Below the pieces are notes generated by a model. It made no database searches, was not told the DNA's origin, and saw only the letters and a program-made list of their open reading frames with translations. Of a DNA stretch of 64,000 bases, positions 31,250 through 42,862 are shown one piece after another (positions within the stretch are counted from its first letter, which is position 1; each line of letters starts with the position of its first letter). This DNA comes from Allodiplogaster sudhausi (taxonomy: Eukaryota; Nematoda; Chromadorea; Rhabditida; Diplogasteridae): contig CALZFC010000017.1 in NCBI GenBank assembly GCA_945643635.1, positions 3,156,001 through 3,220,000 of the forward strand. The letters are read 5' to 3'. The position numbers and the translations under genes are program-made.

Positions 31250-34200
31250 ATCTGCCTCTTCTCCGTCTCGCATCGCGATCCCGTCCACTGCAAAGTGCAT
31301 TTGCACTCTGGCACTCCGCCCGCCAGCAACCGACACTCGCCGCCGTTCTCGCAGAAGCCGGCGCACGCGTCCATCGCCTGCATCGCACCCGTGAAGCCTG
31401 ACGGCATAAAGGGGTTTTAGGGTTGGGCGTTTTGAATTTGTGTTTGTTTAGGTGCTTGTGAGTTTTGTGATGACGAGGGGAGTCGAATGAGCTATCGATG
31501 AGGTCTGTACGACGTCTGGCGACCGAGATGCGCTGTCGGGATTTGCATCCGATCCGAACCCCCATCCCATCTCGTCCCGACATCCCATCCCGTTCAGACA
31601 GTATGCATCCCAACAGCGTATCTCGGTCCCCAGACGTCGTACAGACCTCATCGATAGCTCATTCGACTCCTCTTGTCGTCCCAAAACTCACACGCACCAA
31701 GACAAACACAAATTCAAAACGCCCAACCGTAAAACCCCAAAACCCTAAACCACAGTACCTAAATAAAAACAATATAAAAATTTTAAAAAAAACCTACTTT
31801 CTAGGTCATTTTAGCGATTTCTGAAACTTTGTGCTAGACCTAATCGATGCACTCCAAAAATGAAGAGAACATGTTCAATAGCTTCCGCCACTCGAGACAC
31901 TTCCCTTGTGAGGGCCGTGCTCGCTCCCGCCTCTCTCGCTCCGTCGTTGTCCCCAAGCAGTATATAAATGTATAATCGAAAATGGCCGCCTAATGTCGGT
32001 TGTGCCGGTAAAGTGGGGGAAATCTCAGGAGTACGTCATACATATGGGTGCTTGAAGAGCTGCTGCTACGCTAGCTAGCATCCGACCAGCATGCTGGCTG
32101 CGACAGCTCAAACATGCATAGGATTCTTTTTATATTAATTTTGAGTTGCAAGATGGTTGCATCTTGAATGAATGATTCGATAACGCCAGGCATGAGTGAA
32201 ATGGGAGAGATGAACGAGGGCGGAGCTAACGGTGCTGACCTGAGATGTCATAATTTTAATTGTGACATGGGGTGGAACACAATTGTACCGAGGCGAAATC
32301 GGTACAATATTGTAACATGAAGTTGTGACATCCCTTGTCACATCGTTCTCTGTGTGGAAAGTGTTCTGCGACTACACGTACTCTGCCCGCACTCGCACGC
32401 GTAGCTCTCCGCCGTGTCATTCACACACTTTCCGCCGGCCGGGAAGCACGGCAAGAAGGCGCAGTGCTAAATGCCAAATACCTACATATAATCCATCAAA
32501 CTAGTTACGCATTTACTTATTTACATGAACTAGCAACATTATTCATGCCAATAAAATTTACTAATTAAAGGTCAAACTTTTATTTAGAAAGCATGCAAAA
32601 CAACGAAAATGGAACTCAATTTTCATGCATTTTGATTTCGAAAATTAAAAAAGTCCTTGTACAGTTGCTTGGCTGTGGTTTACTTTTGGGATTAAGGCTC
32701 TTTTGGTCAGACTCAGAACTTGCCCGTATTTCCTCGTCTCACCGCTCGCCTTTATAGTAATCATTGTAGTCTTCCTCGCAGAAGCAACGGAGCGTCGCCT
32801 GGGACTCGCCGACATCTTTCGCAAACGTACAGCTGGAGAATTGAATTTTTTGCTATATTCACAAAATGGAATGTTTGTCTCAGAATTCATGCCTAGAATT
32901 GAATGTTACGAACATCATTGTTGCGAACAGTCAAACTTGTTATATATTCGTTTACTAGTAATGAGCGTCATACATATCTTCAGTTTTTCAGCAAAGTTTT
33001 AGAGAAATTGACGAACCTGCCGAATCTGCAGTCGCATCCAGAGTGTCGATAATCGTCGACAGGTTTTGAGCAGCGGAAGCCTGATTGTAGACGCTGTTTC
33101 GGCTGATTTGTTTATTTAATGTTTGCAGTCCGAGTCTTTTTTTGCTTACATATTTCGCAGCGTGATAAGAGTGAGAATATTTGTTGAACAAAAAAGAATA
33201 CATCTAACCGTCCCAAGTATTCTCTGGGCATTCGCACTTTCCATCTTCAGTCCGGCATCTTCCTCCATTCAGACAGAAATCTTCGTAATGGCGGCAGTCG
33301 TCAATTGACGTCTTCACAAGGCAAAATCGATTCTCTTCAGCTTTCTCACTCTCTCTATATCTCTATTTTTTTCTCTCCTTCACACCCTCTGCGTACTCGA
33401 CAGTCCGGTCCGGTCCATCCTTGATTGCAGATACACTGCCAGCTTTCCACCCCAGTATCCATGCATTCGCCATTACCACTGCAGTCGGTCGCATCATCGC
33501 AGAAAAACTTTACGAAGCACCAATACTCATAAGTCCCTGGAAGATTCAACGTTATCATCATCATACATATGTACATACATTGGTATGTATGTATGTTAAT
33601 GTGTGTGCGGTGGGTGGCCGGGAGCCGAAAATATCCAGCCCAGGCCCCGGTCCGGGCACGGGGCCGCAACCCCTATGTACAGGTTCGTAATAATCCAATG
33701 ATCAGACATTTAGAACGAACGCGTGCGTAAATCATTTTGATCACGATAAAAGCAACAAAAAATGACAGACCAGGAAGACATTCGCATTGGTATGGTTCAT
33801 CGTATCCTGTGCCATTCACAGTGCAGCGATTACCATCTAGACACAAGGCGCCGCCGTAAATTTCGTAATCTTCCGCCTAAAAAGTCTGCTCTCAAAATTC
33901 CGGCTTCAAACAAAACCACACCTAGTCCTGCTCCAGCATATGTTTTCGCTAATTAAGCCATCTAAAAAACCCCCAAGCTTCATTCAATTACAAACGATAG
34001 AAAGCAATAACAAAATATTTCACCCAGTGTTCTCACATCTTAATCGCATAAAGTTTTTTAATCGAATAAAATTTGTATCAATAAATATGTTGCCTGAATG
34101 GAATCACTTTGGCATATGCTGTCTGACACGCGTCCAAAGCGACCTCACAGAATTCGCCAACATGACCTGACGACAGAGAGAGCAGCGTGAGGTACATAGT

Positions 34201-36728
34201 CATTAGATGAAATGCCATACCCTTACCGAACCGATGAATAATACGTAAAACGTAAACAATTATTAAAAATTAAACGCCATCTAAAAAATGACAATTATAG
34301 AATTGTTTGAGCAAGCATTGTTGTAGAAACAATATTCAATGCAAATTATCTGCGGTAGCGTCCCATTATTTCTGGCAGCTTCGTACATATACGCCGATGA
34401 ATAAATAAATAACTAAATAAATAAGAAGATTTTTTTTGTTTACCTGGTTCGCACTTGCAGGTGTATCCAAAGAATGGTAGGTCGTAGTTTCTCACCGAGA
34501 CACATTCGCCTTTACAGCGGTCGTCGCATTTATCAAAGGTCGCATGGCAGATCTCAGGCGACAACCACTGCTGCTCCGTGCTCTTCACGTAGCCGCAGCC
34601 TGTGACTCCTCGTAACTTTACTGTTTTTTCTCTCTCTCTCCCTGTTCTCTCACTCTCTTTCTCTCTCTTTCTTTCTCTCTCTCTTTTGTGACATCTCAGG
34701 TCAGCACCGTTAGCCCCGCCCTCTTTCATCTCTCCCACTTCACTCATGACTGGTGTTATCGAGTCATTCATTCAAGATGCAACCATCTCGCAACTCAAAA
34801 TTAATATAAAAAGAATCCTATGCATGTTTGAGCTGTCGCTGCCAGCATGCTGGTCGGATGCTAGCTAGCGTAGCAGCAGCTCTTCAAGCACCCATATGTT
34901 TTCTGTACTCCTGAGATTTCCCCCCACTTTACCGGCACAACCTACATTAGGCGGCCTTTTTCGATTATTAATTTATATACTGCTTGGGGACAACGGCGGG
35001 GGGAGAGAGGCGGGAGCGAGCACGGCCCTCGGTGGAACAATGTCACAATTTTGGTTCTCACACCGGCAACTCCCTCCTTTCACTCCAAATTGTGACATCC
35101 GATATCACATTTTTTCGATGTGCGCTCCCATTTCGCAATGTTGGCCACAATTTTGGATGGAACAATTTTTCTATGTGCTCTGACAATAGGTCTTTTTGCA
35201 AACATACGAACACACGGTAATTCTTCTCTAATCCTCTAATATCAATGTCGTGCATCTTTTTGATGCACCACTCAAAAATGCGAGTGCGAGTGACAGCGTC
35301 CATTTGTGGATGCATTTGCCTTTCTTCAATTCAATATGATGAGCCGGCGCTGTTGATGAAGTAGATAATGCAAGACAACTAGTTGTTTTCCATAATTTGC
35401 TTCGTAATTTGCCATCTCGTGTACCATCCCTGACAGGACTCCACATGCATTTCTTAAAGGCGCTCTCTAAATTCCTTCCCTTTAAATTTTTAATCTGTTT
35501 AAATTCTTTCTTCTTCATCCTGTGTAAAAACGCCGATGCTAATCTGGTGACTACAGCTACTAACAAAGTACCGTGCAAAAAGATACGAATACTAAAAAAT
35601 CTTGTTATATTTTCTTTCACGGTAAACGAAACTTAAAGGAGGTCCGAGGCTAATAAATAGTGTATTGTTTTTCCGCATTATTTGCTCAGGTTGAGCTAGA
35701 AACTTCGATTGCAAGTGTCCCGAAGTCACAAAGACCCCTCTGCCCTGAGGAAGTTAACAGTATTCTCTACTTAGAATTCGGGAATATTTTTATCTTCCCG
35801 GCATTTTCAAAACATTTTGGCTGAGCAACACTGTGGCCGATGGGATCATTCGAATCTTGCACTAAAAAGTTTTACATATATGGGTCGCGCAACCAACATT
35901 GACCGGATTTTGCTTAACACGTGAGCACACCTGCTAGTTCTTCAAGCCACTAGTTTCATTGGAGAGAGACAATGGGCAGTAGCACCATTTCTGTGGATTC
36001 TTCACACCGTACTTTTAACCTATCTGTCAGGAACTTCGTGGTAGGGGTTTTTCCATCATTTTCTACTTTAATGAAATGTTGAGTATATATATGAATATCT
36101 ACTCTTGTTAATATGTACTATGTACATTTGTGTATGGACTCTGTGAGTCCTGTTTAGTATACTCGTCAAAGTGCGACTGCATTGGTATATAAACCCTCGA
36201 CAGTCAGACTCATAGTCAGTCACTTCCCGTCTCTCCATTGTCACTTCCTCTTCCCGCCTCATTCGGTTATTTCGTGTTCCCGTGTCACTTCCCTCCTTCT
36301 CCTCTCTCGCAAGCGGTCGACTCTCCTTTCCTTCTTCCCTCTCTCAATAAACCCTTGTCCCGCTCTCGCCTCGTCTTCCCGCATTCTATTCCATGTCCCT
36401 CTGTGTGAAGGACCCAACGTCCCCTACGTGAGGACACAACATGAAATTTTCCGGGTTGTTTCCGTTTACTGTCAGACTTATAGCAGCAGATTATTGGTTT
36501 CATTGGTCGGTATTCTACGATGGTTTATATTGGATAGATGGTTGATCTGCATTCAAGAACATCCCTGCGATAATCGAATCCTTGTGGACGGTAGCCTATC
36601 TCTCTTACATCCGGTATCTCTCGTCTAGTACGCAGACAGTTACTCCCTTATTTAGACGGGAATAATCTGGTTTATCCATATGAAAATGGCTTCCGGAGTA
36701 GAATGTCTTGTGCATCAGCCATCCTATA

Positions 36729-36770
<42 letters not shown>

Positions 36771-38985
36771 CTGGCACGCAGCCACGGGAAGTCTTTAGAA
36801 AGATGCGAAAAGATCCACGTTTGTTAAACCATATGCGAATAAGAAAAGTCTTCTACTTTCATCAAAATCTTAATATTATTCGAACACAGTCCGCATGTAA
36901 GCTATACGAGCTTGAGAAAGCTGACTGTTGCAGCAGGCAGCCATGATGAGCTCTCTGGAGTTTCTTGCGACGTCGAGCTGACTGACAAGGGAACCATCTA
37001 AGCATAACCCGGCGGATTTTGATCGCACCTATACAGATCGATAGTCCAAGTCGAGAAATGATGCCAACAATTTTTATTTTTTCCTAAATGGCCTCCGGCG
37101 ATTTTATATTAATTTTTAAAAATTTGCATAAATTAAGGAGGTAGGTTGCTCATAAATATTTGCCATTGTCATCGTCCAGCTTGAGTGCCAAAAACATGGC
37201 CTGCGTGGCGCAGTTGGTTGTGCGCGCGCCATGAGTTTTGAGTGTCACCCGTTCGATCCCCATTCGGTGCAAATTTTTTGCTGATTTTGGTTATTCACAT
37301 TTGATAATTTATATACATAAAAAAAATTTATTCTGATGACGGGAAAGGCTTTGTACACTTAAAATAAGTTTAACCAAATTTTACTTTTTGCATATTTCGT
37401 ATTTGGTGTTGCAATGCGGTCACTTCGCCATGTTTATCAATCCACAATCGGTGGTTCGTCTCCGGAAAGATTTGGCGTCTCTGATAATGCAAATACATAA
37501 AAGAAATTTATTCTCATGAAGATGATATGGAAAGTGGGACAGTGCTTGTGATGTAGATGTTTCAGCAAATGTGATAGTCCACGACGAAGCAGGTGAGGCA
37601 CAGATTTTTCTCACAATGAGAACAACGGAGGAAGCACTCACTGGAGCAAGGAGGTTCTTCGCAGGGACCGATGACGTTCGCACCAAACGAATATTCATTT
37701 GGTGTTAGGAACGGGGGCGGGCGGTTTGCGAGATATCCAGCCTTGAACCACGCATACTCCAGGAAGGGTTGATAGCGTGGGTGCTTGAATTGATGGAAGA
37801 CAACGCTTATTGTCTTTAAAATGTTGTCTTTAAAATTTAAAAAAAAATTTGGTTAAATTTTTTTTTGCATATTATAAATTTTTATGTATTTGCATTATGA
37901 AATGTGAATAACCAAAATCAGCAAAACATTTGCACCGAACGGGGTTCGAAACTGCGACACTCAGAACTCATGGCGCGCGCACAACCAACTGCGCCACGCA
38001 GGCCATGTTTTTGGCACTCAAGCTGGACGATGACAATGGCAAATATTTATGAGAAACATCTACATCACAAGCACTGTCCCACTTTCCATATCATCTTCAT
38101 GAGAATAAATTTCTTTTATGTATTTGCATTATCAGAGACGCCAAATCTTTCCGGAGACGAACCACCGATTGTGGATTGATAAACATGGCGAAGTGACCGC
38201 ATTGCAACACCAAATACGAAATATGCAAAAAGTAAAATTTGGTTAAACTTATTTTAAGTGTACAAAGCCTTTCCCGTCATCAGAATAAATTTTTTATGTA
38301 TATAAATTATCAAATGTGAATAACCAAAATCAGCAAAATATTTGCACCGAATGGGGATCGAACGGGTGACACTCAAAACTCATGGCGCGCGCACAACCAA
38401 CTGCGCCACGCAGGCCATGTTTTTGGCACTCAAGCTGGACGATGACAATTGCAAATATTTATGAGCAACCTACCTCCTTAATTTATGCAAATTTTTAAAA
38501 ATTAATATAAAATCGCCGGAGGCCATTTAGGAAAAAATAAAAATTGTTGGCATCATTTCTCGACTTGGACTATCGATCTGTATAGGTGCGATCAAAATCC
38601 GCCGGGTTATGCTTAGATGGTTCCCTTGTGAGGGGACTGCCGCTTGCTTAAGGAATATTTAATCCATAATAATTAATACTATTTAATATTTATCAATAAT
38701 GTTTAATATTTATTTATAATACTTAATATTTATTCATAATACTTAATATTTATTTATTATATTTAATATTTAATATTTATTTATAATATTTAATATTTAT
38801 TTATAATATTTAATATTTATTTATAATATTTAATATTTATTTATATGAAATAATATTTATTTAAAATATTTATAGTGCCGGAGTTTTAAACAAACAAAAA
38901 CAGATTAGAAGCATTTCATCCTACCACTTCATATTGCAGCTTACAGTCGTATCTGTCCTCGAACTCGCAGAAGTCATCGTAAAAC
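31250..38985 (-). CDS. Copy B EGF-rich region (several exons)
   Basis: Reading in gene direction: GFYDDFCEFEDRYDC (38985-38930); CHATFDKCDDRCKGECVS and YTCKCEPG (34620-34445); GEFCEVALDACQTAYAK (34165-34105); CLDGNRCTVNGTGYDEPYQC (about 33880-33770); CSGNGECMDTGVESWQCIC (33530-33410); CLNGGRCRTEDGKCECPE (33310-33205); RCSKPVDDYRHSGCDCRFG (33080-33015); ATLRCFCEEDYNDYYKGE (about 32830-32740); GGKCVNDTAESYACECGQST (32470-32365); and CENGGECRLLAGGVPECKC (31407-31260). These are EGF-like modules spread over single exons. The last lacks one cysteine relative to copy A. Counterparts of the copy A exons at about 61690-62380 were not found. Confidence 0.7.
31410..31745. repeat. Foldback repeat, arms about 125 bp
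   Basis: The left arm (31410-31530) and right arm (31620-31745) are inverted copies, for example GATGAGGTCTGTACGACGTC against GACGTCGTACAGACCTCATC. The loop is about 90 bp. Absent from the same intron in copy A. Confidence 0.85.
31890..32357 (-). mobile_element. Non-autonomous element, left member of an inverted pair
   Basis: Ends at 32357 with the family terminus (GTCACATCGTTCTCTGTGTG). Internal sequence is inverted relative to 34687-35040, sharing for example CGACCAGCATGCTGGCTGCG. Inserted in a copy B intron; absent from copy A. Confidence 0.75.
34620..34690 (+). repeat. CT-rich tract
   Basis: CT runs between an EGF exon and the right transposon of the inverted pair. They replace about 130 bp of that element's end. 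Confidence 0.85.
34687..35185 (+). mobile_element. Non-autonomous element, right member of an inverted pair
   Basis: Inverted copy of 31890-32250 over about 350 bp, from TGTGACATCTCAGGTCAGCA to the GGGAGCGAGCACGGCCC segment. It continues into TGTGAC-rich sequence ending near TTTTTCTATGTGCTCTG. Confidence 0.75.
36140..36440 (+). mobile_element. Possible solo LTR
   Basis: Starts TGTGAGTCCTG, has a TATATAAA at about 36186, a pyrimidine-rich body, an AATAAA near 36346, and ends GAGGACACAACA. TG...CA ends, a TATA box and a poly(A) signal in 300 bp suit an LTR. No internal retroelement sequence is adjacent, and target duplication was not confirmed. Confidence 0.4.
36733..36768 (+). repeat. (CT)n microsatellite
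   Basis: Pure CT run of about 18 units. Confidence 0.9.
37199..37273 (+). ncRNA. tRNA-like module in foldback element (left arm)
   Basis: A-box-like TGGCGCAGTTGG and B-box-like GTTCGATCCCC, about 50 bp apart, with an anticodon-arm-like centre. The 5' GCCTGCG and the 3' end do not pair well, so a working tRNA is unlikely. Confidence 0.5.
37930..38003 (-). ncRNA. tRNA-like module in foldback element (spacer)
   Basis: Reverse-strand copy of the same module, with the B-box reading GTTTCGAACCCC on the minus strand and a matching A-box. Confidence 0.45.
38342..38416 (-). ncRNA. tRNA-like module in foldback element (right arm)
   Basis: Inverted partner of the module at 37199 with intact A-box and B-box-like words. 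Confidence 0.5.
38655..38875. repeat. AT-only minisatellite
   Basis: About ten units of roughly 20 bp built on AATATTTATTTATAATATTT. No GC for long stretches. Confidence 0.9.
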
Positions 38986-39593
38986 CCAAAACGATTACTC
39001 TTTTCACTCCTCCCATCTCTCTTAAGACAGGATGTCCATAAGATTCGGGCAGGGCCCTATTATGCATAGTACATTGGAATGGTGGAAAACCATTCAGTTT
39101 TGCTCACTATGTGGAAAAATTTCAAAACTCGCGCTAAATTACTGCCAGGAATATTATTCAAATATCCCGCAATTTTTGAAAAGAATTGGCGAGATACCCT
39201 CCGTGGCCATCGGGGCCAAGGGGTTCGTGAGGCAAAAACTGTGCATATAGATGAGCGCAACCGACATTGGCCGGCCTTTTCTTAACAGGCTCCCTTAAAT
39301 TGCGAATGCCCAGCCACAAAATTCAGTGGAGAGAGACTGCAAAGGGTAGTAATCAAAAAGAGATGGGAGGTGAGAATAGAGTGCGGCTTGTTCCCCCACA
39401 TTTGAATGGGGCAAACTGCTGTGTTATGACCTGCCCTAGGAAAACTTTCAATAATATTTTAAACAAAAAATTACTACCTTATAAAACTCGACTTGCTCTA
39501 CAAAATGGAATACATTTCATATTTTTCATACTTTTTTCCGCGCGGGACCAGGTACAGTAATATTATAAATTACATTTATCATATGTATGTCGC

Positions 39594-39690
39594 TTCAAAC
39601 TTATTATTAGACAGCCCTGAATATTTTCGAATGCTCCGTTTTTCGCCAAATTAAGTATTTTCTGCTCATTTCTACAACACGGTATTTGGC
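39594..39690. repeat. Dispersed repeat, inverted partner of 44795-44975
   Basis: ACTTATTATTAGACA and CCCTGAATATTTTCGAATGC ... TTTCTGCTCATTTCTACA recur in reverse orientation near 44795-44975. The two copies bracket the nested palindromic elements between them. Confidence 0.65.
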
Positions 39691-39825
39691 TATCCAAAAT
39701 TTAATCAGGGCTACCTATGCGCACTATGAAGAAAATTAGAAGGTCAATTTTGTTATAAATTTTTTTTTCCTTGACTGGGCATGCAAAAGTAGGGTAAAAG
39801 TATAAGTGCACATAACTTTCTTTAA

Positions 39826-42367
39826 CATCAATATTTCTCAATTTTCTTTTTTTTATTGGCATCATCGTTGGATTCTAAACAAAAAACTGCCCAGATGTTT
39901 CAGTCAACTATTTCATTTTCACATCGAAAAATTACTTTTAATATTTGAATTTGACGGTTAAGTACCTTATACTCATTTGTGCGTGGGTATTATATCTCAA
40001 AATGTAGAGCATTAAAAACTGTATAACATACCTTCTTTTCGTTTAGCCTGGATGTCTCCTAAGCTGTCAAAAATAGCCTCAAATTGGCGAACCTCGGATC
40101 TGTGGGATTCAAGGAATGCGTGAAAAAGAAGTTAAATTCTTGTTGTAACATAAAATGAATCATTTCATTCGATTCAGCTTGTTCCTTTTCATAAAATCTC
40201 CCTACAATAATTTCATAAAAATATCAATTTTCATGAAAATAACGCATTTTTCGATTTTTCTTCAATTGTCAGAAAATGACCTAAAACTATTCAAAGCGCT
40301 GTATTTTCAATGTTTTTAGCGAGAACAGAATGCGGATAATACTGTTCAGTACGCGACAAAATTCTCTACATCATACATCCATTACATCTGGATAGGGCGT
40401 CCCCACCAATGACAGTATCGATTTTCCTATGGCGGTCGCGTCAAAACTGACAGATCCGCATTTTCCAACTTTTCGTGCAATCTTAATTTTTCGTACTCAT
40501 CCAATACATCATTCTGCTCCACGAAGCACACTAAGGTCAGAATCGATGTTTGTTTTGCAGATTTCCCGTGGTAAAAGCCCGCAAAAGGGTTTGCACGCGC
40601 GCGGATTTGAACCATCGAAACCCCAGTATGAAGGAAGTATAGGCCGGGACGGCTTTAAATTTGGCGTGGATAGTCCTCAAGGTCCAAGGCTATCCCCAGA
40701 AAATTCTTTGCATCGAAGCCCCAGTATGACGGAAGATATAGGGCGGGTTTCGAACTTGGCGTGGATATTTGCATTCGACTTGCACAACAATTAACGAAAG
40801 TGACATAAAAAAATTCATTTCTGAAAAATGAAAAAACCAATCTTAAAGGTTGACCTATCAACCGATAGCTATTTTTGCGCTCTATCGAAATAAATATATG
40901 CGCCAAAAAGTGTAAATTGGCAGCAAGGCCAAATAAGTGGGCAAAATATTCGAACCCAAAAAAGTAGATCAAATAATCTATACATCATAACGTGATATAT
41001 GGGATAGTTGTTCGTCTTCGCGAAAGCAATCGAATGGCATATAACATGTGGCGATAAGTTCAATCCGCGAGCAATAACAGCCGCGGTAATGTATCACCAA
41101 TAAATTGACTTTCCAAAGGAGTCCAGGGCACTTTTCGGTACTCTTACTAATAGAGAGGACATTATTTATCAGTCACTATTTGCTATTCGGCTGGAGTACC
41201 GAAAAAGTGCCCTGAACTCCTTTGGAAAGTTAATTTGTTGGTGATGGATTACCGCGGCTGTTATTGCTCACGTATTGAACTTATCGCCACATGTTATATG
41301 CCATTCGATTGCTTTCACGAAGACGAACAATTATCCCATACATCACGTTATTATGTATAGATTATTTGATCTACTTTTTTGGGTTCGAATATTTTGCACA
41401 CTTATTTGGCCTTGCTGCCAATTTACACTTTTTGGTGGATATATTTATTTCGATAGAGCGCAAAAATAGCTATCGGTTGATAGGTCAACCTTTAAGATTG
41501 GTTTTGGCATTTTCCAGAAATGAATTTTTTTATGTCACTTTCGCCAATTGGTTGTGCAAGTCGAATGTCATGGGTCGCAGGTTCAAATCCGCGCGTGTGC
41601 AAACCCTTTTGCTAGCTTTTACCACGGGAAATCTGCAAAACAAACATCGATTCTGACCTTAGTGTGCTTCGTGGAGCAGAATGATGTATTGGATGAGTAC
41701 GAAAAATTAAGATTGCACGAAAAGTTGGAAAATGCGGATCTGTCAGTTTTGACGTGACCGCCATAGGAAAATCGATACTGTCATTGGTGTGGACGCCCTA
41801 TCCAGATGTAATGGATGTATGATGTAGAGAATTTTGTCGCGTACTGAACAGTATTATCCGCATTCTGTTCTCGCTAAAAACATTGAAAATACAGCGCTTT
41901 GAATAGTTTTAGGTCATTTTCTGACAATTGAAGAAAAATCGAAAAATGCGTTATTTTCATAGAAATTAATATTTTTATGAAATTTTTGTAGGGAGATTTT
42001 ATGAAAAGGAACAAGCTGAATCGAATGAAATGATTCATTTTATGTTACAACAAGAATTTAACTTCTTTTTCACGCATTCCTTGAATCCCACAGATCCGAG
42101 GTTCGCCAATTTGAGGCTATTTTTGACAGCTTAGGAGACATCCAGGCTAAACGAAAAGAAGGTATGTTATACAGTTTTTAATGCTCTACATTTTGAGATA
42201 TAACACCCACGCACAAATGAGTATAAGGTACTTAACCGTCAAATTCAAATATTAAAAGTAATTTTTCGATGTGAAAATGAAATAGTTGACTGAAACATCT
42301 GGGCAGTTTTTTGTTTAGAATCCAACGATGATGCCAATAAAAAAAAGAAAATTGAGAAATATTGAGT
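39826..42367. mobile_element. Near-perfect 2.5-kb palindrome (foldback element)
   Basis: Left arm 39826-41143 and right arm 41194-42367 are inverted copies around a 50-bp centre. The outer ends read TCAATATTTCTCAATTTTC and its complement. The left arm is about 140 bp longer because of extra sequence near 40610-40780. The right arm carries a B-box-like GGTTCAAATCC near 41580. Open frames in the arms mirror each other and look accidental. It lies in the enlarged copy B intron between EGF exons. Confidence 0.85.
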
Positions 42368-42862
42368 TTGAAGCGATATACGTCTATTCATAAAATATAC
42401 ATACTTTCAACTGTTCACACAAAAAAAATTTTTGAAAATTTTTTTTAACCATTTAATCTTGCTAATGGGGCCCTGTGCCATGCCTGACTATGTTTTCATA
42501 TTCGAAATCCAACATCTGGATCTGGGGCAGGCCCTACTGGAGGCATACAGAGAGGCTCTCTTAAGTGACAACTGAAGGCACCAGGGGATCGTCCAAATTA
42601 TCGGTTTTAGGTTCTCATTTTTGACCGCTTCAGAAAAAAAACCTTTGCTATTCGAATGGCGATTAATTATCATCCTAACTGAAAATTTCATTTCAGCCCT
42701 AAAATATGGCCCCAGATGCTGTCGGAGGTTCTTTTCCAAGGTTTTTGGTAAAATTATATATTTTCTATTCATTTTTACAGAACAGCTTCATCATATTCTA
42801 AAAGTACTCGAAATTTGATACAACACATATCTCTTTCAAAAGAATTGAAGGTCCCGCACTTA

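Larger units (their letters stand above)
36985..38631. mobile_element. Foldback element with 579-bp arms carrying tRNA-like modules
   Basis: Left arm 36985-37563 and right arm 38053-38631 are near-perfect inverted copies, starting CAAGGGAACCATCTAAGCAT and ending with its complement. The spacer (37564-38052) contains a second, direct copy of part of the right arm (37900-38056 against 38316-38468). Each arm, and the spacer, holds a tRNA-like module. The element lies in a copy B intron. No transposase is seen, so it would be non-autonomous. Confidence 0.85.

Noticed and set aside
31159..31401. Long frames through (CT)n tracts as serine/leucine-rich proteins
   Set aside because: Simple CT repeats give open SLSL/RERE frames on both strands. 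These are artefacts of the repeat.
34687..35180. CRISPR-like spacing of TGTGAC repeats
   Set aside because: The short words are irregularly spaced and belong to transposon ends in a eukaryotic genome.
41291..41656. Mirror-image open frames in the 2.5-kb palindrome as a gene
   Set aside because: Frames occur in both arms because the arms are inverted copies. Composition is that of AT-rich non-coding DNA, with no start context or homology.
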